A DNA stretch of 64,000 nucleotides from Intestinimonas butyriciproducens (GTDB lineage Bacteria; Bacillota; Clostridia; Oscillospirales; Butyricicoccaceae), in NCBI RefSeq assembly GCF_016901775.1, contig NZ_JACJKW010000010.1:1-64000 (forward strand), written 5' to 3'. Positions 23,113-32,237 of the stretch are shown piece after piece. The notes beneath the pieces are model-generated. The model worked only from the letters and a program-made list of their open reading frames with translations, did not search any database and had not been told where the DNA came from. Numbering within the stretch: the first letter of the stretch is position 1; each line of letters starts with the position of its first letter. The translations under genes were made by a program, and so were the position numbers.

Positions 23113-23864
23113 ATACATTGTTTGCCTGCCTGCCCTGCTATAACGAAGAAGAAAATATCATCCCCCTGACTCTGGGGTGGCTGGAGCAGGAAGAGGCTTT
23201 GAAAAAGGAGGGATTTTCCCTCCAGGTGGTGGCCATCGACGACAAGAGCACCGACAGCACAAAGGAAAAGATCACCCAGCTGGAGCGGGAGCATCCCCAG
23301 GTGCATCTGGTGGCCCATGAAAAGAATATGAATCTGGGCGGCGGCGTCAATACGGCGGTGACCTATTTCCTTCAGCACGGCGTGCCCGGGGATCTGTGCG
23401 TGCTGATGGATGGGGACAACACCCATGACCCCAAGTATGTTCATTCCATGATCCAGGCGGTGCGTCGGGGAGCCGATGTGGTCATTGCTTCCCGTTACCA
23501 GGGCGGCGCCGAAGTTCACGGGGTGCCTCGCCACCGGCTGCTGCTCAGCGATGGAGCCAAGCTTTATTATTCCCTTATGCTCCGGGTGCCCAAGGTGAAG
23601 GACTACACCTGCGGTTACCGGGCCTATACCTACCAGAGCCTTCAGCGGGCCCGGAAAAAATACGGGGACAAACTGATCACCCAGCGTTCCTTTGCCTGCA
23701 TGATGGAGCTTTTGTATAAGCTCTACCGCAGCGGCTGCCGTTTTGACGAAGTACCCTTTTCCTTGCGCTATGACAACAAAGGCGGGGAAAGCAAAATGCG
23801 GGTGCTGCGTACCATGAAGGATAGTCTCAAAACCGCCTGGCAGCTGCGCCGGGGGAAAATCTGA
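23109..23864 (+). CDS. Glycosyltransferase family 2 (polyprenyl-phosphate sugar synthase type)
   Basis: A 251-residue GT-A fold enzyme. The start FACLPCYNEEENI, the nucleotide-binding VVAIDDKSTDST (about 40-51) and the metal-binding LMDGDNTHDP are typical of DPM1/ArnC-like GT2 enzymes that put a sugar on polyprenyl phosphate. No membrane helices are evident, unlike ArnC. The ATG at 23109 overlaps the gtrA stop. Last gene of the operon, followed by a strong terminator. Confidence 0.9.
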   Translation: MNTLFACLPCYNEEENIIPLTLGWLEQEEALKKEGFSLQVVAIDDKSTDSTKEKITQLEREHPQVHLVAHEKNMNLGGGVNTAVTYFLQHGVPGDLCVLMDGDNTHDPKYVHSMIQAVRRGADVVIASRYQGGAEVHGVPRHRLLLSDGAKLYYSLMLRVPKVKDYTCGYRAYTYQSLQRARKKYGDKLITQRSFACMMELLYKLYRSGCRFDEVPFSLRYDNKGGESKMRVLRTMKDSLKTAWQLRRGKI

Positions 23865-23873
23865 AAAAAGTGC

Positions 23874-23912
23874 AAAAAAAAAGATCCGGCCGTCGATCCG
23901 GATCTTTTTTTT
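23874..23912 (+). terminator. Intrinsic terminator
   Basis: A9 then AGATCCGG-CCGTCGA-CCGGATCT and T8; could work in both directions toward murC. Confidence 0.88.
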
Positions 23913-24095
23913 GGCCCTTTCAGGGCCAGTGAAACAATATGAGAAACAGAAAAGAGAGATGAAAGGGAAAAGAGGCAATGAAGCGGGAGGGGGGATCCCG
24001 CGGGGGTTTCAATTCTCTTTGCCCTGATCACAGTTTTTATTCTAATGGGAAAATGTAAAGAGAGCATACACTTTTTTTAAATAATATTTGAACAA

Positions 24096-25478
24096 TCAAA
24101 CATGATTGGAGGCAAGCAGATCGTAGAGCTTGTAGATATCTCCGGCCCCCATGGTGAAGATCAGATCTCCGGGACGGGCCTGCCGGCGGATAAACTCCGC
24201 GGCTTCCGGAAGGGTGGGGGCAAAAACAGCACCGGGAATCCGGTCCACCAGGCTCTTGGAAGAAATGTGGTTCACATTGGTCTCCCGGGCGGCGTAGATC
24301 TCGGTGAGAACGGCAATATCCGCATAGGAGAGAGCCTGGGCAAATTCATCAAACAAGGATTGGGTGCGGGAATAGGTATGGGGCTGGAATACGCAGATCA
24401 CCCGATCGTAGCCCATGCTTTTGGCGGTTTTCAATGTAGCGATAATTTCGTCCGGATGGTGGGCGTAATCGTCGTAGATTACAGCGCCCTGGAAGGTGCC
24501 TTTCCGCTCAAAGCGCCGGCCTACACCGGTATAGCCACCCAGACCGGCGGCAAAGGCCTTGCCGGGAACTCCCAGAGCGTGGCAGGCCGCAGCGGCGGCC
24601 AGAGCGTTTTTCATATTGTGCTCTCCAGGCACCTGAAGGGTAGCCCGGCAGTAAAATTCGCCGAAGCAGATGATATCAAAGGAGTAATATCCCAGATTTG
24701 ATTCCACATTCTGGGGATACACATCCCAGCCTTTTTCCAGACCAAAGCGGATGATCCGCCGATTCACGCCGGCCACAGCTTTCTCCACATGGGGATCTTC
24801 ACCGTTGGCCACCACCAGACCTTCCTTTTCCGGCACCAGACAGGCAAAGCGGTGGAAGCTGTGGATGATGTCATCGGTGCTGCTGAAAAAGTCCAGATGG
24901 TCCCGTTCGATGTTGAGCAAAATGGCGATGGTGGGAAGAAAACTCAGAAAGGAGTTGCGGTATTCACAGGCTTCGGCCACAAACAGATCCTTGGCGCCAA
25001 TGCGCAGGCTGCCGCCGATCATGGGCAGCTCGCCGCCTACCATGACGGTAGGATCCATGTGAGCGCAAAGGAGCACTTCGGTGAGCATGGAGGTGGTGGA
25101 AGTTTTACCATGGGTACCGGCCACACAGAGGGCATGGTTGTAGCCTTGCATCAGAAGGCCCCAGGCCTGGGCACGCTCCAGAACAGGGAGGCCCCGGCGG
25201 CGGGCTTCTTCGATTTCCGGGTTGGTATCGGGGACGGCGGCGGTACGGATGACCAAAGCGGCATTCCCCAGCTGTTGAGCGCTGTGGCCGATGTAGACGG
25301 TGATATCCTGGCGGCGGAGCATGGCCACGGCGGGGGAATGATCCCGGTCGCTGCCCTGAACGGTGGCGCCCATCTGCTGGAGAAGGCGGGCCAGAGCCCG
25401 CATGGAGACGCCGCCGATGCCGCAGAGATGAATGACTTTGTGCTCTTCGATCAGTTGTTTCAGGTGCTGATAGTTCAT
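24096..25478 (-). CDS. murC: UDP-N-acetylmuramate--L-alanine ligase
   Basis: A 460-residue Mur ligase that adds L-alanine to UDP-MurNAc using ATP in the cytoplasm. The UDP-binding start is HLCGIGGVSM (17-26), with the ATP loop AGTHGKTSTTSM (about 119-130), the substrate loop N-I-E-R-D-H-L-D-F, and the C-terminal YDDYAHHPDEI motif. The length is standard. Start ATG 25478 is preceded by AGGATGAGA. It stands alone, convergent with the glycosylation operon and divergent from the UgtP-like gene across about 276 bases that contain no other gene. Confidence 0.95.
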   Translation of the reverse strand: MNYQHLKQLIEEHKVIHLCGIGGVSMRALARLLQQMGATVQGSDRDHSPAVAMLRRQDITVYIGHSAQQLGNAALVIRTAAVPDTNPEIEEARRRGLPVLERAQAWGLLMQGYNHALCVAGTHGKTSTTSMLTEVLLCAHMDPTVMVGGELPMIGGSLRIGAKDLFVAEACEYRNSFLSFLPTIAILLNIERDHLDFFSSTDDIIHSFHRFACLVPEKEGLVVANGEDPHVEKAVAGVNRRIIRFGLEKGWDVYPQNVESNLGYYSFDIICFGEFYCRATLQVPGEHNMKNALAAAAACHALGVPGKAFAAGLGGYTGVGRRFERKGTFQGAVIYDDYAHHPDEIIATLKTAKSMGYDRVICVFQPHTYSRTQSLFDEFAQALSYADIAVLTEIYAARETNVNHISSKSLVDRIPGAVFAPTLPEAAEFIRRQARPGDLIFTMGAGDIYKLYDLLASNHV

Positions 25479-25754
25479 ATGTTCTCATCCTATTCACCCT
25501 GCCTGGCAGGGATGGGGTATTTTAAAAAGAAAATGAAAAGGCAGAAACCCTGACAAAAAAGGCTGGAATAGTTCTTTTTTGTCGCAAGAGAGAGTCTGGC
25601 CTTAAAACCTCACTTTATTATATAGCATTTTCCATGGAATATAAATAGAAATTTTCACACAGGTGGTGGAAAAGTAAAATCTTACCCATCGGCTATACAA
25701 AAAAATGGGGAAATGCTATAATGAATGGGAATGGAAGGGAGAGAGGGGAAAGCC

Positions 25755-26888
25755 ATGAAAACCTTGATTTTGACGGTATCCACCGGCTGGGGACATACGG
25801 CCACAGCCATGGCTATCGAGGCCCGTCTGCGCCAGATGGGAGGCGGCGCACATACCATTGATGTATATAAATATATCAACAGCTTTATTTCCGAGACGCT
25901 GGACAAAAGTACCGCCATTTATACCAAGGTGGCTCCTGATATCTATCGGCTGGTTTACGATTATCTGGAAGGCGGCGTGGAGGTGGATCAGCGGAATATC
26001 TTCAGTCTGGTCAATCGGCTGTGTTCCTATAAACTGGCCCGTTTGGTGGAGGATTACGATCCCGATGTGATTGTGTGCACCCATGTGTTCGCCGCCCAGC
26101 TGGCCAATGAGTTGAAAATGCGGGGAAAGACCCGGGCCCGTATCGTGGGCATTGTCACCGATTATACCATCCATCCCTACTGGGAAACGGTGTCCTGTGT
26201 GGACTATGTGGTGACGGCCAGCGAAGTGCTCACCTACCGTGGAATCAAGCGGGGGATCTCCGAACGGCGGATCAAGCCTTTGGGCATCCCGGTGCATCCC
26301 AAGTTCAATGAAAGCCTTTCCAAAGAAGAGGCCCGGAAGAAGCTGGGGCTTTTGCCGGAGGGAGATGTGGTGCTGATGATGGGAGGCGGCCTGGGTTATG
26401 GCCTGGCGGCCAGCGAAGTGGAGCGGCTGCTCTATCTCCGTCATTCCTTCCAGCTGCTCATCGTCTGCGGCAAAAACAAAAAACAGCAGAAACAGTTTGA
26501 AAAATACCGGCAGGAGCATGGGTTTGAACATCTCCATGTTTATGGATTTGTGGACAATGTACAGGAAATGATGGATGCCGCTGATATTCTGGTGAGCAAG
26601 CCCGGTGGCCTGACGGTAAGCGAAGCTCTGGCCAAAAAGCTGCCCATGGTGGTGGTCAATCCCATCGCCGGCCACGAAGAGAGGAACCTGGAATTTCTTC
26701 TCAACTGCGGGTTGGCGGTCAGCGCCACCAAAACATTCCCCCTGGATGAAGCGGTCAATCTGCTTCTCAGCATTCCCCGCCGCCGGGAGGAGATGCGCCG
26801 GGCCATTGAAACGGTGGCCAAGCCCCATGCCCTGGAGGACATCTGCCAGTTTATCACCACATTACAGCTGCCCGGCAATCCCGTATGA
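25755..26888 (+). CDS. UgtP/MGDG synthase-like lipid glycosyltransferase (GT28)
   Basis: A 377-residue GT-B glycosyltransferase. The N-terminal MGDG_synth domain has STGWGHTATAMAIE (about 9-22) and the family-typical AVNV-like segment (YKYINSFIS); the C-terminal GT28 domain has MMGGGLGYG, VDNVQEMMDAADILVSKPGGLT and NPIAGHEERN. By family it would move glucose or galactose from a UDP-sugar to diacylglycerol at the membrane face. Start ATG 25755 follows GAGAGGGGAAAG. A TATAAT at 25717-25722 is a likely -10, with a poor -35. Monocistronic, with a strong terminator. Confidence 0.9.
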   Translation: MKTLILTVSTGWGHTATAMAIEARLRQMGGGAHTIDVYKYINSFISETLDKSTAIYTKVAPDIYRLVYDYLEGGVEVDQRNIFSLVNRLCSYKLARLVEDYDPDVIVCTHVFAAQLANELKMRGKTRARIVGIVTDYTIHPYWETVSCVDYVVTASEVLTYRGIKRGISERRIKPLGIPVHPKFNESLSKEEARKKLGLLPEGDVVLMMGGGLGYGLAASEVERLLYLRHSFQLLIVCGKNKKQQKQFEKYRQEHGFEHLHVYGFVDNVQEMMDAADILVSKPGGLTVSEALAKKLPMVVVNPIAGHEERNLEFLLNCGLAVSATKTFPLDEAVNLLLSIPRRREEMRRAIETVAKPHALEDICQFITTLQLPGNPV

Positions 26889-26901
26889 CAAAGCCATAGA
26901 T

Positions 26902-26933
26902 AAAAAACCGCCGGAAGATCCGGCGGTTTTTTG
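26902..26933 (+). terminator. Intrinsic terminator
   Basis: AAAAAACCGCCGG-AAGA-TCCGGCGGTTTTTT. Confidence 0.92.
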
Positions 26934-26954
26934 CTGCTATGTGGAAAATGTTTG

Positions 26955-26983
26955 TTGACAAAATATATTATTCGTTATATAAT
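26955..26983 (+). promoter_or_regulatory. Consensus promoter of the padR operon
   Basis: TTGACA (26955-26960), 17 bases, TATAAT (26978-26983). The spacer and flanks are an imperfect AT-rich dyad, a possible PadR site. Confidence 0.88.
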
Positions 26984-27014
26984 ATTGGCAACAAAATAGA
27001 AAGCAGGTGATTCC

Positions 27015-27344
27015 ATGACATTTCAGCTGGGGGCCGCGCTGCTGGACGCCTGTGTGCTGGCGGTGCTCTCCCGGGGGGACGCGTATGGTTATGTGCTGAC
27101 CCAGCAGGTGCGCCAGGTGATCGAAGTGTCGGAAACCGCTTTGTATCCGGTGCTTCGCCGTTTGCAGAAGGACGGATGCCTGGACACATATGACCAGCCC
27201 TATCAGGGACGGAACCGGCGCTATTACCGGGTCACCCCCCAAGGCGTGGAGAGGCTGGAAGAATACCGGCAGCAGTGGTGTCTGTATAAGAGCCGGGTGG
27301 ATACGATTTTGCTCAAGGAGGGACAGGAGAATGACGAAGGATGA
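27015..27344 (+). CDS. PadR-family transcriptional regulator
   Basis: A 109-residue winged-helix regulator. Typical PadR features are the start (L-L-D-A-C-V-L-A-V-L), DAYGYVLTQQV (about 22-32), the recognition helix SETALYPVLRRLQKDGCL, and the wing GRNRRYYRVTPQGVERL. It heads an operon with DUF1700 and DUF4097 proteins. In other Firmicutes such regulators control the downstream membrane genes in response to envelope stress; here autoregulation at 26955-26983 is likely. The next gene begins 14 bases before its stop. Confidence 0.92.
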   Translation: MTFQLGAALLDACVLAVLSRGDAYGYVLTQQVRQVIEVSETALYPVLRRLQKDGCLDTYDQPYQGRNRRYYRVTPQGVERLEEYRQQWCLYKSRVDTILLKEGQENDEG

Positions 27345-27912
27345 ATTTCTCACCACATTGCGCACATTGATCCAGGATATGCCTCCGGAGGACCGGAGGG
27401 ATGTGATGAATTACTATACCGAGTATTTTGAAGACGCCGGACCGGAACGGGAGCAGGAGGTGCTGCACCAGCTGGGGAGCCCGGAGCAGGTGGCACGGGA
27501 AGTGCTGGGCGGCGGTTTTGCACCGGCCCAGGAACCGGCGGGGGCGCCGAGAAGGAGCCGCGGGTTGATTTCGGCCATTGCCATGATCTGTGCCGCTCCC
27601 ATTGCGCTGCCGCTGATGGCCGCCGGGGTGCTGGTGGTGTGCTGTATGGCTTTGGCTGCACTGCTGTGTGTAGGCGGACTGTTGCTGGCCGCCGTAGTTG
27701 TGGTGATGATGGGCGGAGTCAGCATGGGAGCAGCCCTGTTTGCCGGTGGATTGGGAAGCGGCACTGTGCTCTATTTTCTGGGAAGCGGTCTGGTTCTGCT
27801 GGCATTTGGTGTGTTGTTCGTGGCTCTCTTTGTTCGGTTTGGTGTTTTCTGTTTCCGGAAAATCACCGACTGGGCCAGTGACTTTGTGAATCGAAGGAGG
27901 GTTCGGCAATGA
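27331..27912 (+). CDS. DUF1700 (HAAS domain) membrane protein
   Basis: A 193-residue protein. The first 55 residues form the HAAS-type helical domain (MTKDEFLTTLRTLI, then YYTEYFEDAGPEREQEVL and LGSPEQVAREVL), which is common beside PadR regulators. Three long hydrophobic segments follow from about 75 to 180. GGAGGGACAGGAGA precedes the ATG at 27331, inside the end of padR. It overlaps the DUF4097 gene by ATGA. It likely transmits a membrane signal, but no function is proven. Confidence 0.88.
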   Translation: MTKDEFLTTLRTLIQDMPPEDRRDVMNYYTEYFEDAGPEREQEVLHQLGSPEQVAREVLGGGFAPAQEPAGAPRRSRGLISAIAMICAAPIALPLMAAGVLVVCCMALAALLCVGGLLLAAVVVVMMGGVSMGAALFAGGLGSGTVLYFLGSGLVLLAFGVLFVALFVRFGVFCFRKITDWASDFVNRRRVRQ

Positions 27913-28877
27913 AAAAGGGCTTTCGCAATTTTGTACTCCTTTGTGTGGGCGTGGGAGTGGTAGGAGCGGCCATGGCGGCGGCCGGAGCGGCCATGGGCGG
28001 CCGGACCAGCCTGCAGTTGAAGCGGCCGGGCGCCTCTTTGGAGATCAGCCCCTGGGGGATCCGCTTTGCCCAGGGAAGCAATACCAGCCATGGATTTCTG
28101 GATGGGCTGGACGAAATGCTGGATGCCTTGGATGATCTGGGCAAAGGGGATTTTATCAGCCGCATTCCCGATGGGGACGACGATTGGAACCTGATGGGGG
28201 AAGATGAAGTGACCCGCCGGCAGCTGGAGGGGTTTGGCTCGCTCAAAGTGGAAGTGCGCCAGCTGCCGGTGGAAGTGAAGGAGGGAGACGGGTTTGCCAT
28301 TGCCTGCTATGGAGAGGAGACGATGGATGCCCTGTCCTATACTTTGGAAAACATGGAACTGACGGTGAAACAGCAAAAGGATCTGACCCAGATGGGCGGA
28401 CACAAAGTGGTCATCACCATGCCGCGAAACAGCGCCATGGAAGAAATCGATATCCAGAGCGACAGCGGGGCAGTATCTCTCCAGCTGGAGGATGACATCC
28501 TGGCCACCAGCATCACGGTGCAGACCAAGACTGCTTCCATGAGTGTGGATGTGGAAATGTGTACCGCTTTGCTGCTGGAGACCCAGTCGGGAGCCATTTC
28601 CCTGGAGGAAGAAAACATCGGTACAGCCAGGGTGAACACGGTCAGCGGCGCCATATCGGTGGAAGGAGCTTTGCTGGGGCAGCTGGAAGTGACAAGCCAG
28701 AGCGGCGTCATCAATGTGGATGTGGATGGATATGAGCAGGACTACGCCTATACCTGTTCTTCCCAGGGTCTTGTGGCGGTGAATGGAAACCCGGGCAGTG
28801 CATCGGGGGGACAGGGCCATAATACCGTTCATTTGAAAAGCCAGACCGGTTTGATCAACCTGGAATTTGACGATTGA
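27909..28877 (+). CDS. DUF4097-family protein with beta-helix repeats
   Basis: A 322-residue protein with an N-terminal hydrophobic segment (NFVLLCVGVGVVGAAMAAAG, 7-26), then a mostly beta region from about 100 on. That region has repeats of the type SDSGAVSLQ, TQSGAISLE, TVSGAISVE, TSQSGVINVD and KSQTGLINLE, the mark of DUF4097 (adhesin-like, LiaX-related). The protein is probably membrane-anchored with the repeats facing outward. Third gene of the PadR operon, ATGA-overlapped with DUF1700, followed by a terminator. A role in envelope stress response is inferred from the operon. Confidence 0.85.
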   Translation: MKKGFRNFVLLCVGVGVVGAAMAAAGAAMGGRTSLQLKRPGASLEISPWGIRFAQGSNTSHGFLDGLDEMLDALDDLGKGDFISRIPDGDDDWNLMGEDEVTRRQLEGFGSLKVEVRQLPVEVKEGDGFAIACYGEETMDALSYTLENMELTVKQQKDLTQMGGHKVVITMPRNSAMEEIDIQSDSGAVSLQLEDDILATSITVQTKTASMSVDVEMCTALLLETQSGAISLEEENIGTARVNTVSGAISVEGALLGQLEVTSQSGVINVDVDGYEQDYAYTCSSQGLVAVNGNPGSASGGQGHNTVHLKSQTGLINLEFDD

Positions 28878-28887
28878 ATATAGTTTG

Positions 28888-28917
28888 AAAGCGCGGGGAT
28901 CTTCCCCGCGCTTTTTC
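28888..28917 (+). terminator. Intrinsic terminator
   Basis: AAAGCGCGGGGA-TC-TTCCCCGCGCTTTTT. Confidence 0.9.
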
Positions 28918-28932
28918 CATGGGAGCGCCCGG

Positions 28933-28961
28933 TTGCGAAGGAAAAGGCGGCATGGTATACT
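28933..28961 (+). promoter_or_regulatory. Promoter of the HAD phosphatase gene
   Basis: TTGCGA (28933-28938), 17 bases, TATACT (28956-28961). Confidence 0.6.
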
Positions 28962-29004
28962 GAAGCGGATATTTGTCCTTATGCTGGAAAGGAGGGGCTT
29001 TGAG

Positions 29005-29727
29005 ATGCCCCAGCGATTTGATGTGATTTTTTGGGATTTTGACGGCACTCTGGCTCACTCCCGCCACTTGTGGACCAATTCCATCTGTGATGCGTTGAAA
29101 CAGGCCGATCCGGGGACCGGTATCGGTTTTGATCAGCTGCGCCCTCTGACCCGTGCCTGTTATCCATGGGACCAGCCGGAGGAAAATTACCGCCGCTTGC
29201 AGGGGACAGAGTGGTGGAGCTATATGGAAAAGCAGTTTGCCCGGGCCTATGAACAGGCCGGGGTGAAAACAGAGATTGCCTGGAATGCGGCCGCACGGGT
29301 GCGGGGCGAGATCCTCCGGCCGGAAAAATACCATTTGTTTGAAGACACCTTTTGGGCGCTGGAATATTGCCGCAAAGAAGGCTGCCGGAATGTGCTGCTT
29401 TCCAACAACTATCCGGAGCTGGAGGAAATTACAGCCGTGCTGGGTCTCACTCCCTGGCTGGACGGCATGGTGGTTTCCGGGCAGGTGGGCTGGGATAAGC
29501 CACGGCCAGAGATTTTCCGCTTGGCTTTGGAGCAGGCCGGAAAGGGCGCCCGGTGCCTGATGGTGGGGGACAATCCGGTAGCCGATATTCAGGGAGCCCG
29601 GAACTGCGGCATTCCTGCGGCGTTGGTGCACAAGGAAGCGGACTGCGATGCCGACTATCACAGTGATACCTTGCGTGGGCTGGTGGAACAGATTTTTGTT
29701 CCATCGGAGGTTTCTGGCACATTTTGA
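29005..29727 (+). CDS. HAD-superfamily hydrolase (phosphatase)
   Basis: A 240-residue HAD hydrolase. Motif I is FWDFDGTLAHS with the nucleophile Asp in DFDGT (about 12-16), motif II is LLSNN, motif III the lysine in WDKPRPEIF, and motif IV GDNPVADIQGA. The helical cap after motif I places it in subfamily I, like phosphoglycolate phosphatases, but the substrate is not predictable. AAAGGAGGGG is 7 bases before ATG 29005. Single gene between its own promoter and the MATE gene. Confidence 0.88.
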   Translation: MPQRFDVIFWDFDGTLAHSRHLWTNSICDALKQADPGTGIGFDQLRPLTRACYPWDQPEENYRRLQGTEWWSYMEKQFARAYEQAGVKTEIAWNAAARVRGEILRPEKYHLFEDTFWALEYCRKEGCRNVLLSNNYPELEEITAVLGLTPWLDGMVVSGQVGWDKPRPEIFRLALEQAGKGARCLMVGDNPVADIQGARNCGIPAALVHKEADCDADYHSDTLRGLVEQIFVPSEVSGTF

Positions 29728-29845
29728 TAAAATTTTCCGATGAAATCTATGGAAGATGGCAGATATCCCCGGCGTACCCTTTCTGCTATACTGTTTCCAA
29801 AGGGGGAACAACAGGAAGGGGGGAATCCGCCAGAAGGCGGAAAAT

Positions 29846-31240
29846 ATGAAAAGAGGAAGAGTTGGAAGTACAGCGGTGGATATGACCCAGGGAACGCCCT
29901 GGAAACAGATTTTGCGTTTTGCGCTGCCGCTGCTTTTGGGAAATTTGCTTCAGCAGCTATACAACACGGTGGATGCCGCTGTGGTGGGAAATTTTGTGGG
30001 AAGCGAGGCCCTGGCCGCCGTGGGTACCAGTGGTCCGGTCATCCAGCTGCTGGTGGGATTGTTTTTGGGGATGAGTCTGGGCGCCGGTATTCTGATCTCC
30101 CAGTTTTTCGGAGGGAAGGTATTCGGCAATATCCAGCGGGCGGTAAACACCGCCATGCTGCTCACGCTGACTTTGGGACTTTTGGTCACAGCCATTGGCC
30201 TGCCTTTGGCCCCAGTGATCCTCCAGGCTTTGCAGGTTCCCGAAAAGGTGTATCCCATGGCGGTGAGCTATTTGCGGGTGATTTTCTGCGGCGTCACACC
30301 GATGATGTTTTATAACATGGTGGCTTCCATTCTCCGGGCTTTGGGAGACAGCCGCACGCCTCTGGTAGCTTTGGGCATCGCCAGCATCATCAATATCATT
30401 CTGGACTTGTTTTTCGTCATCGTCTGCGGCTGGGGCGTCGCCGGTGTGGCCTGGGCCACGGTGATCGCCCAGACCCTTTCGGTGTTTTTCAGCGGCTGGC
30501 GGCTGCACCACATGGAGGAATACACCCGCCTGTCCCGGGATTTTATTCACCCCGATTTGCATATGCTGGGACGGATGGTGCGTCTGGGTCTGCCTTCGGG
30601 CATCCAGCAGACAGCTTTTTCGGCAGGAATGATGCTGGTGCAGAGCATGATCAATTCCTTTGGCCAATATGTAATGGCAGCCTATGTGGTCACCATGAAA
30701 GTGGATGCCTTCTGTGTTATGCCCCTGATGAGCCTGGGGCTGGCCATGACCACATTTACCGGACAGAACATCGGCGCAGGAGATATCCCCCGGGTGGAAA
30801 AAGGCTGCCGCCAGGGTCTGTTGCTGACGGTGTCCATCACCGGCGGACTTTCCGTGCTGCTGTTTTTCTTTGGAAAGTATCCCCTGATGCTTTTTACCCC
30901 GGAACCGGAACTGCTGACCGAAGGAATGCACCTTCTCCGCATTCTCTGCCCCTTTTATTGGGTCATCGCTGTCAGTGATCTGCTTACCGGTGTGATGCGT
31001 GGGTCGGGAAATACCATCATCCCCATGATCAATTCCATGATCTGTCTCTGTCTGATCCGTATCCCGCTGATGTATTGGCTGGTTTCTTTGTTCCACAGCG
31101 CCGATGCTTTGTATTACAGCATGGTGATCGGTTGGTGCGTGGGTGCTACCTTTATGAGCCTTTTTTACAAGTTCAGTCCCTGGCGCCGCCGGGCCTTGGA
31201 AAAATACAAAAAGGAGCAGCAGCTTCTGGCTGAAAAATAA
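29846..31240 (+). CDS. MATE-family efflux transporter (first of three)
   Basis: A 464-residue MatE transporter with about twelve membrane helices in two homologous halves. It opens with the MTQGTPWKQILRFALPLLLGNLLQQLY pattern shared by the other two MATE genes here (32769 and 54043) and has NTVDAAVVGNFVG. Such proteins export cationic drugs or metabolites using Na+ or H+ gradients. ATG 29846 follows AGAAGGCGGAAAAT; longer in-frame extensions have no ribosome site. Terminator follows. Confidence 0.92.
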   Translation: MKRGRVGSTAVDMTQGTPWKQILRFALPLLLGNLLQQLYNTVDAAVVGNFVGSEALAAVGTSGPVIQLLVGLFLGMSLGAGILISQFFGGKVFGNIQRAVNTAMLLTLTLGLLVTAIGLPLAPVILQALQVPEKVYPMAVSYLRVIFCGVTPMMFYNMVASILRALGDSRTPLVALGIASIINIILDLFFVIVCGWGVAGVAWATVIAQTLSVFFSGWRLHHMEEYTRLSRDFIHPDLHMLGRMVRLGLPSGIQQTAFSAGMMLVQSMINSFGQYVMAAYVVTMKVDAFCVMPLMSLGLAMTTFTGQNIGAGDIPRVEKGCRQGLLLTVSITGGLSVLLFFFGKYPLMLFTPEPELLTEGMHLLRILCPFYWVIAVSDLLTGVMRGSGNTIIPMINSMICLCLIRIPLMYWLVSLFHSADALYYSMVIGWCVGATFMSLFYKFSPWRRRALEKYKKEQQLLAEK

Positions 31241-31253
31241 GGAATGGTTTGTC

Positions 31254-31289
31254 AAAAGCCGCCGGGCCGCAAAGCCTGGCGGCTTTTTT
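31254..31289 (+). terminator. Intrinsic terminator
   Basis: AAAAGCCGCC ... GGCGGCTTTTTT stem with an irregular 13-15 base top. Confidence 0.85.
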
Positions 31290-31332
31290 GAGGGGAAAAT
31301 GAGAACTTCTTTTGAACAAACAGCCTCTTTGC

Positions 31333-31362
31333 TTGACGGCCCCTTTTCTTTTTGAGTAAGAT
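31333..31362 (+). promoter_or_regulatory. Possible promoter of the secreted unknown gene
   Basis: TTGACG (31333-31338), 18 bases, TAAGAT (31357-31362). Confidence 0.45.
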
Positions 31363-31409
31363 AAAAGACAAAGACGCAAAAGGCTGATTGGATACGGATG
31401 GGAGCCAAT

Positions 31410-32168
31410 ATGAAAGGAAAAAAACTTTTTTGCTGTGGAATATTGCTGGTGATGTGTTTGGGGATCCATGGGTGGGCCGCCCCTTCCGATCTTCTGATGG
31501 AAGAAGGGGAAATGGATTTTGATCAGGCGTATGAACTGCTGATGGCCCTGACCCCGCAGGAGCTTTTGGACGACATGGAGCGAGCATATCAGATTGTGGC
31601 AGACAGCCCCCACAGCGAAGAGGAAGATGTGCTCACTCCCTGGATGGCAGCGATGATTGACCGGTTGGAGGAATATGGAGACGAAGATCTTTTGTCCATT
31701 ATTCTGGACAAAAGCCGTTCAATTCCTTTTCGGGCCATGGTGATTCAGCTGCGGGAGATGCAGACCGGTGGAGAAGAGACCGATGAGCGCCTGTATCAGA
31801 TGCTTCTGGATGAGGAGGAAGAAGAGTATCTGCGCACCACATTGCTTCTGCATCTGGAGTTTTCCACACCGGATGAGGAGCAGCTTCTCCAGCAGCTGGC
31901 GCAGCAGGATGGAGATTTGGGAGAATACGCCGGAAAAAAGCTGGAATGGAGCAGCCGGGAGGAAAATTATCAGCAAATTTCCCGGCCCCAGGAGGAAGAA
32001 TCTCCGGAAGCTCAGGAAAGCACGCCGGTGGAGCCGGTTTCGCCCGGACAGGAAGAAGGGAGAAGGGTCTGCTGGACCATTCTGCTTTTTTCCTGCAGTT
32101 TTTTGGTGGGAGCCGGGGTATGGCGGCAGCTGGGAGGAAAGTTGTTCCTGCCGGAGCAGGAGGAGTAA
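31410..32168 (+). CDS. Secreted, C-terminally anchored acidic protein of unknown function
   Basis: A 252-residue protein with a signal peptide (MKGKKLFCCGILLVMCLGIHGWA, cleavage near AA-P), a long very acidic helical body rich in E, D, L and Q (about 28-190), a proline/glutamate linker, and one C-terminal hydrophobic helix (about 220-237). The body may be a helical repeat (HEAT-like spacing), but this is only an impression. ATG 31410 has GGGAG 5 bases before it; an ATG 12 bases earlier is possible. No family recognised. Confidence 0.65.
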   Translation: MKGKKLFCCGILLVMCLGIHGWAAPSDLLMEEGEMDFDQAYELLMALTPQELLDDMERAYQIVADSPHSEEEDVLTPWMAAMIDRLEEYGDEDLLSIILDKSRSIPFRAMVIQLREMQTGGEETDERLYQMLLDEEEEEYLRTTLLLHLEFSTPDEEQLLQQLAQQDGDLGEYAGKKLEWSSREENYQQISRPQEEESPEAQESTPVEPVSPGQEEGRRVCWTILLFSCSFLVGAGVWRQLGGKLFLPEQEE

Positions 32169-32174
32169 GGGGCT

Positions 32175-32203
32175 TTGCTTTTTGCGTGAGAAGCTGGTAT
32201 ACT
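32175..32203 (+). promoter_or_regulatory. Promoter of the GNAT gene
   Basis: TTGCTT (32175-32180), 17 bases, TATACT (32198-32203). Confidence 0.55.
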
Positions 32204-32237
32204 GTCACTTGTAATGATTTTCAAAGGAGAGGATAAT

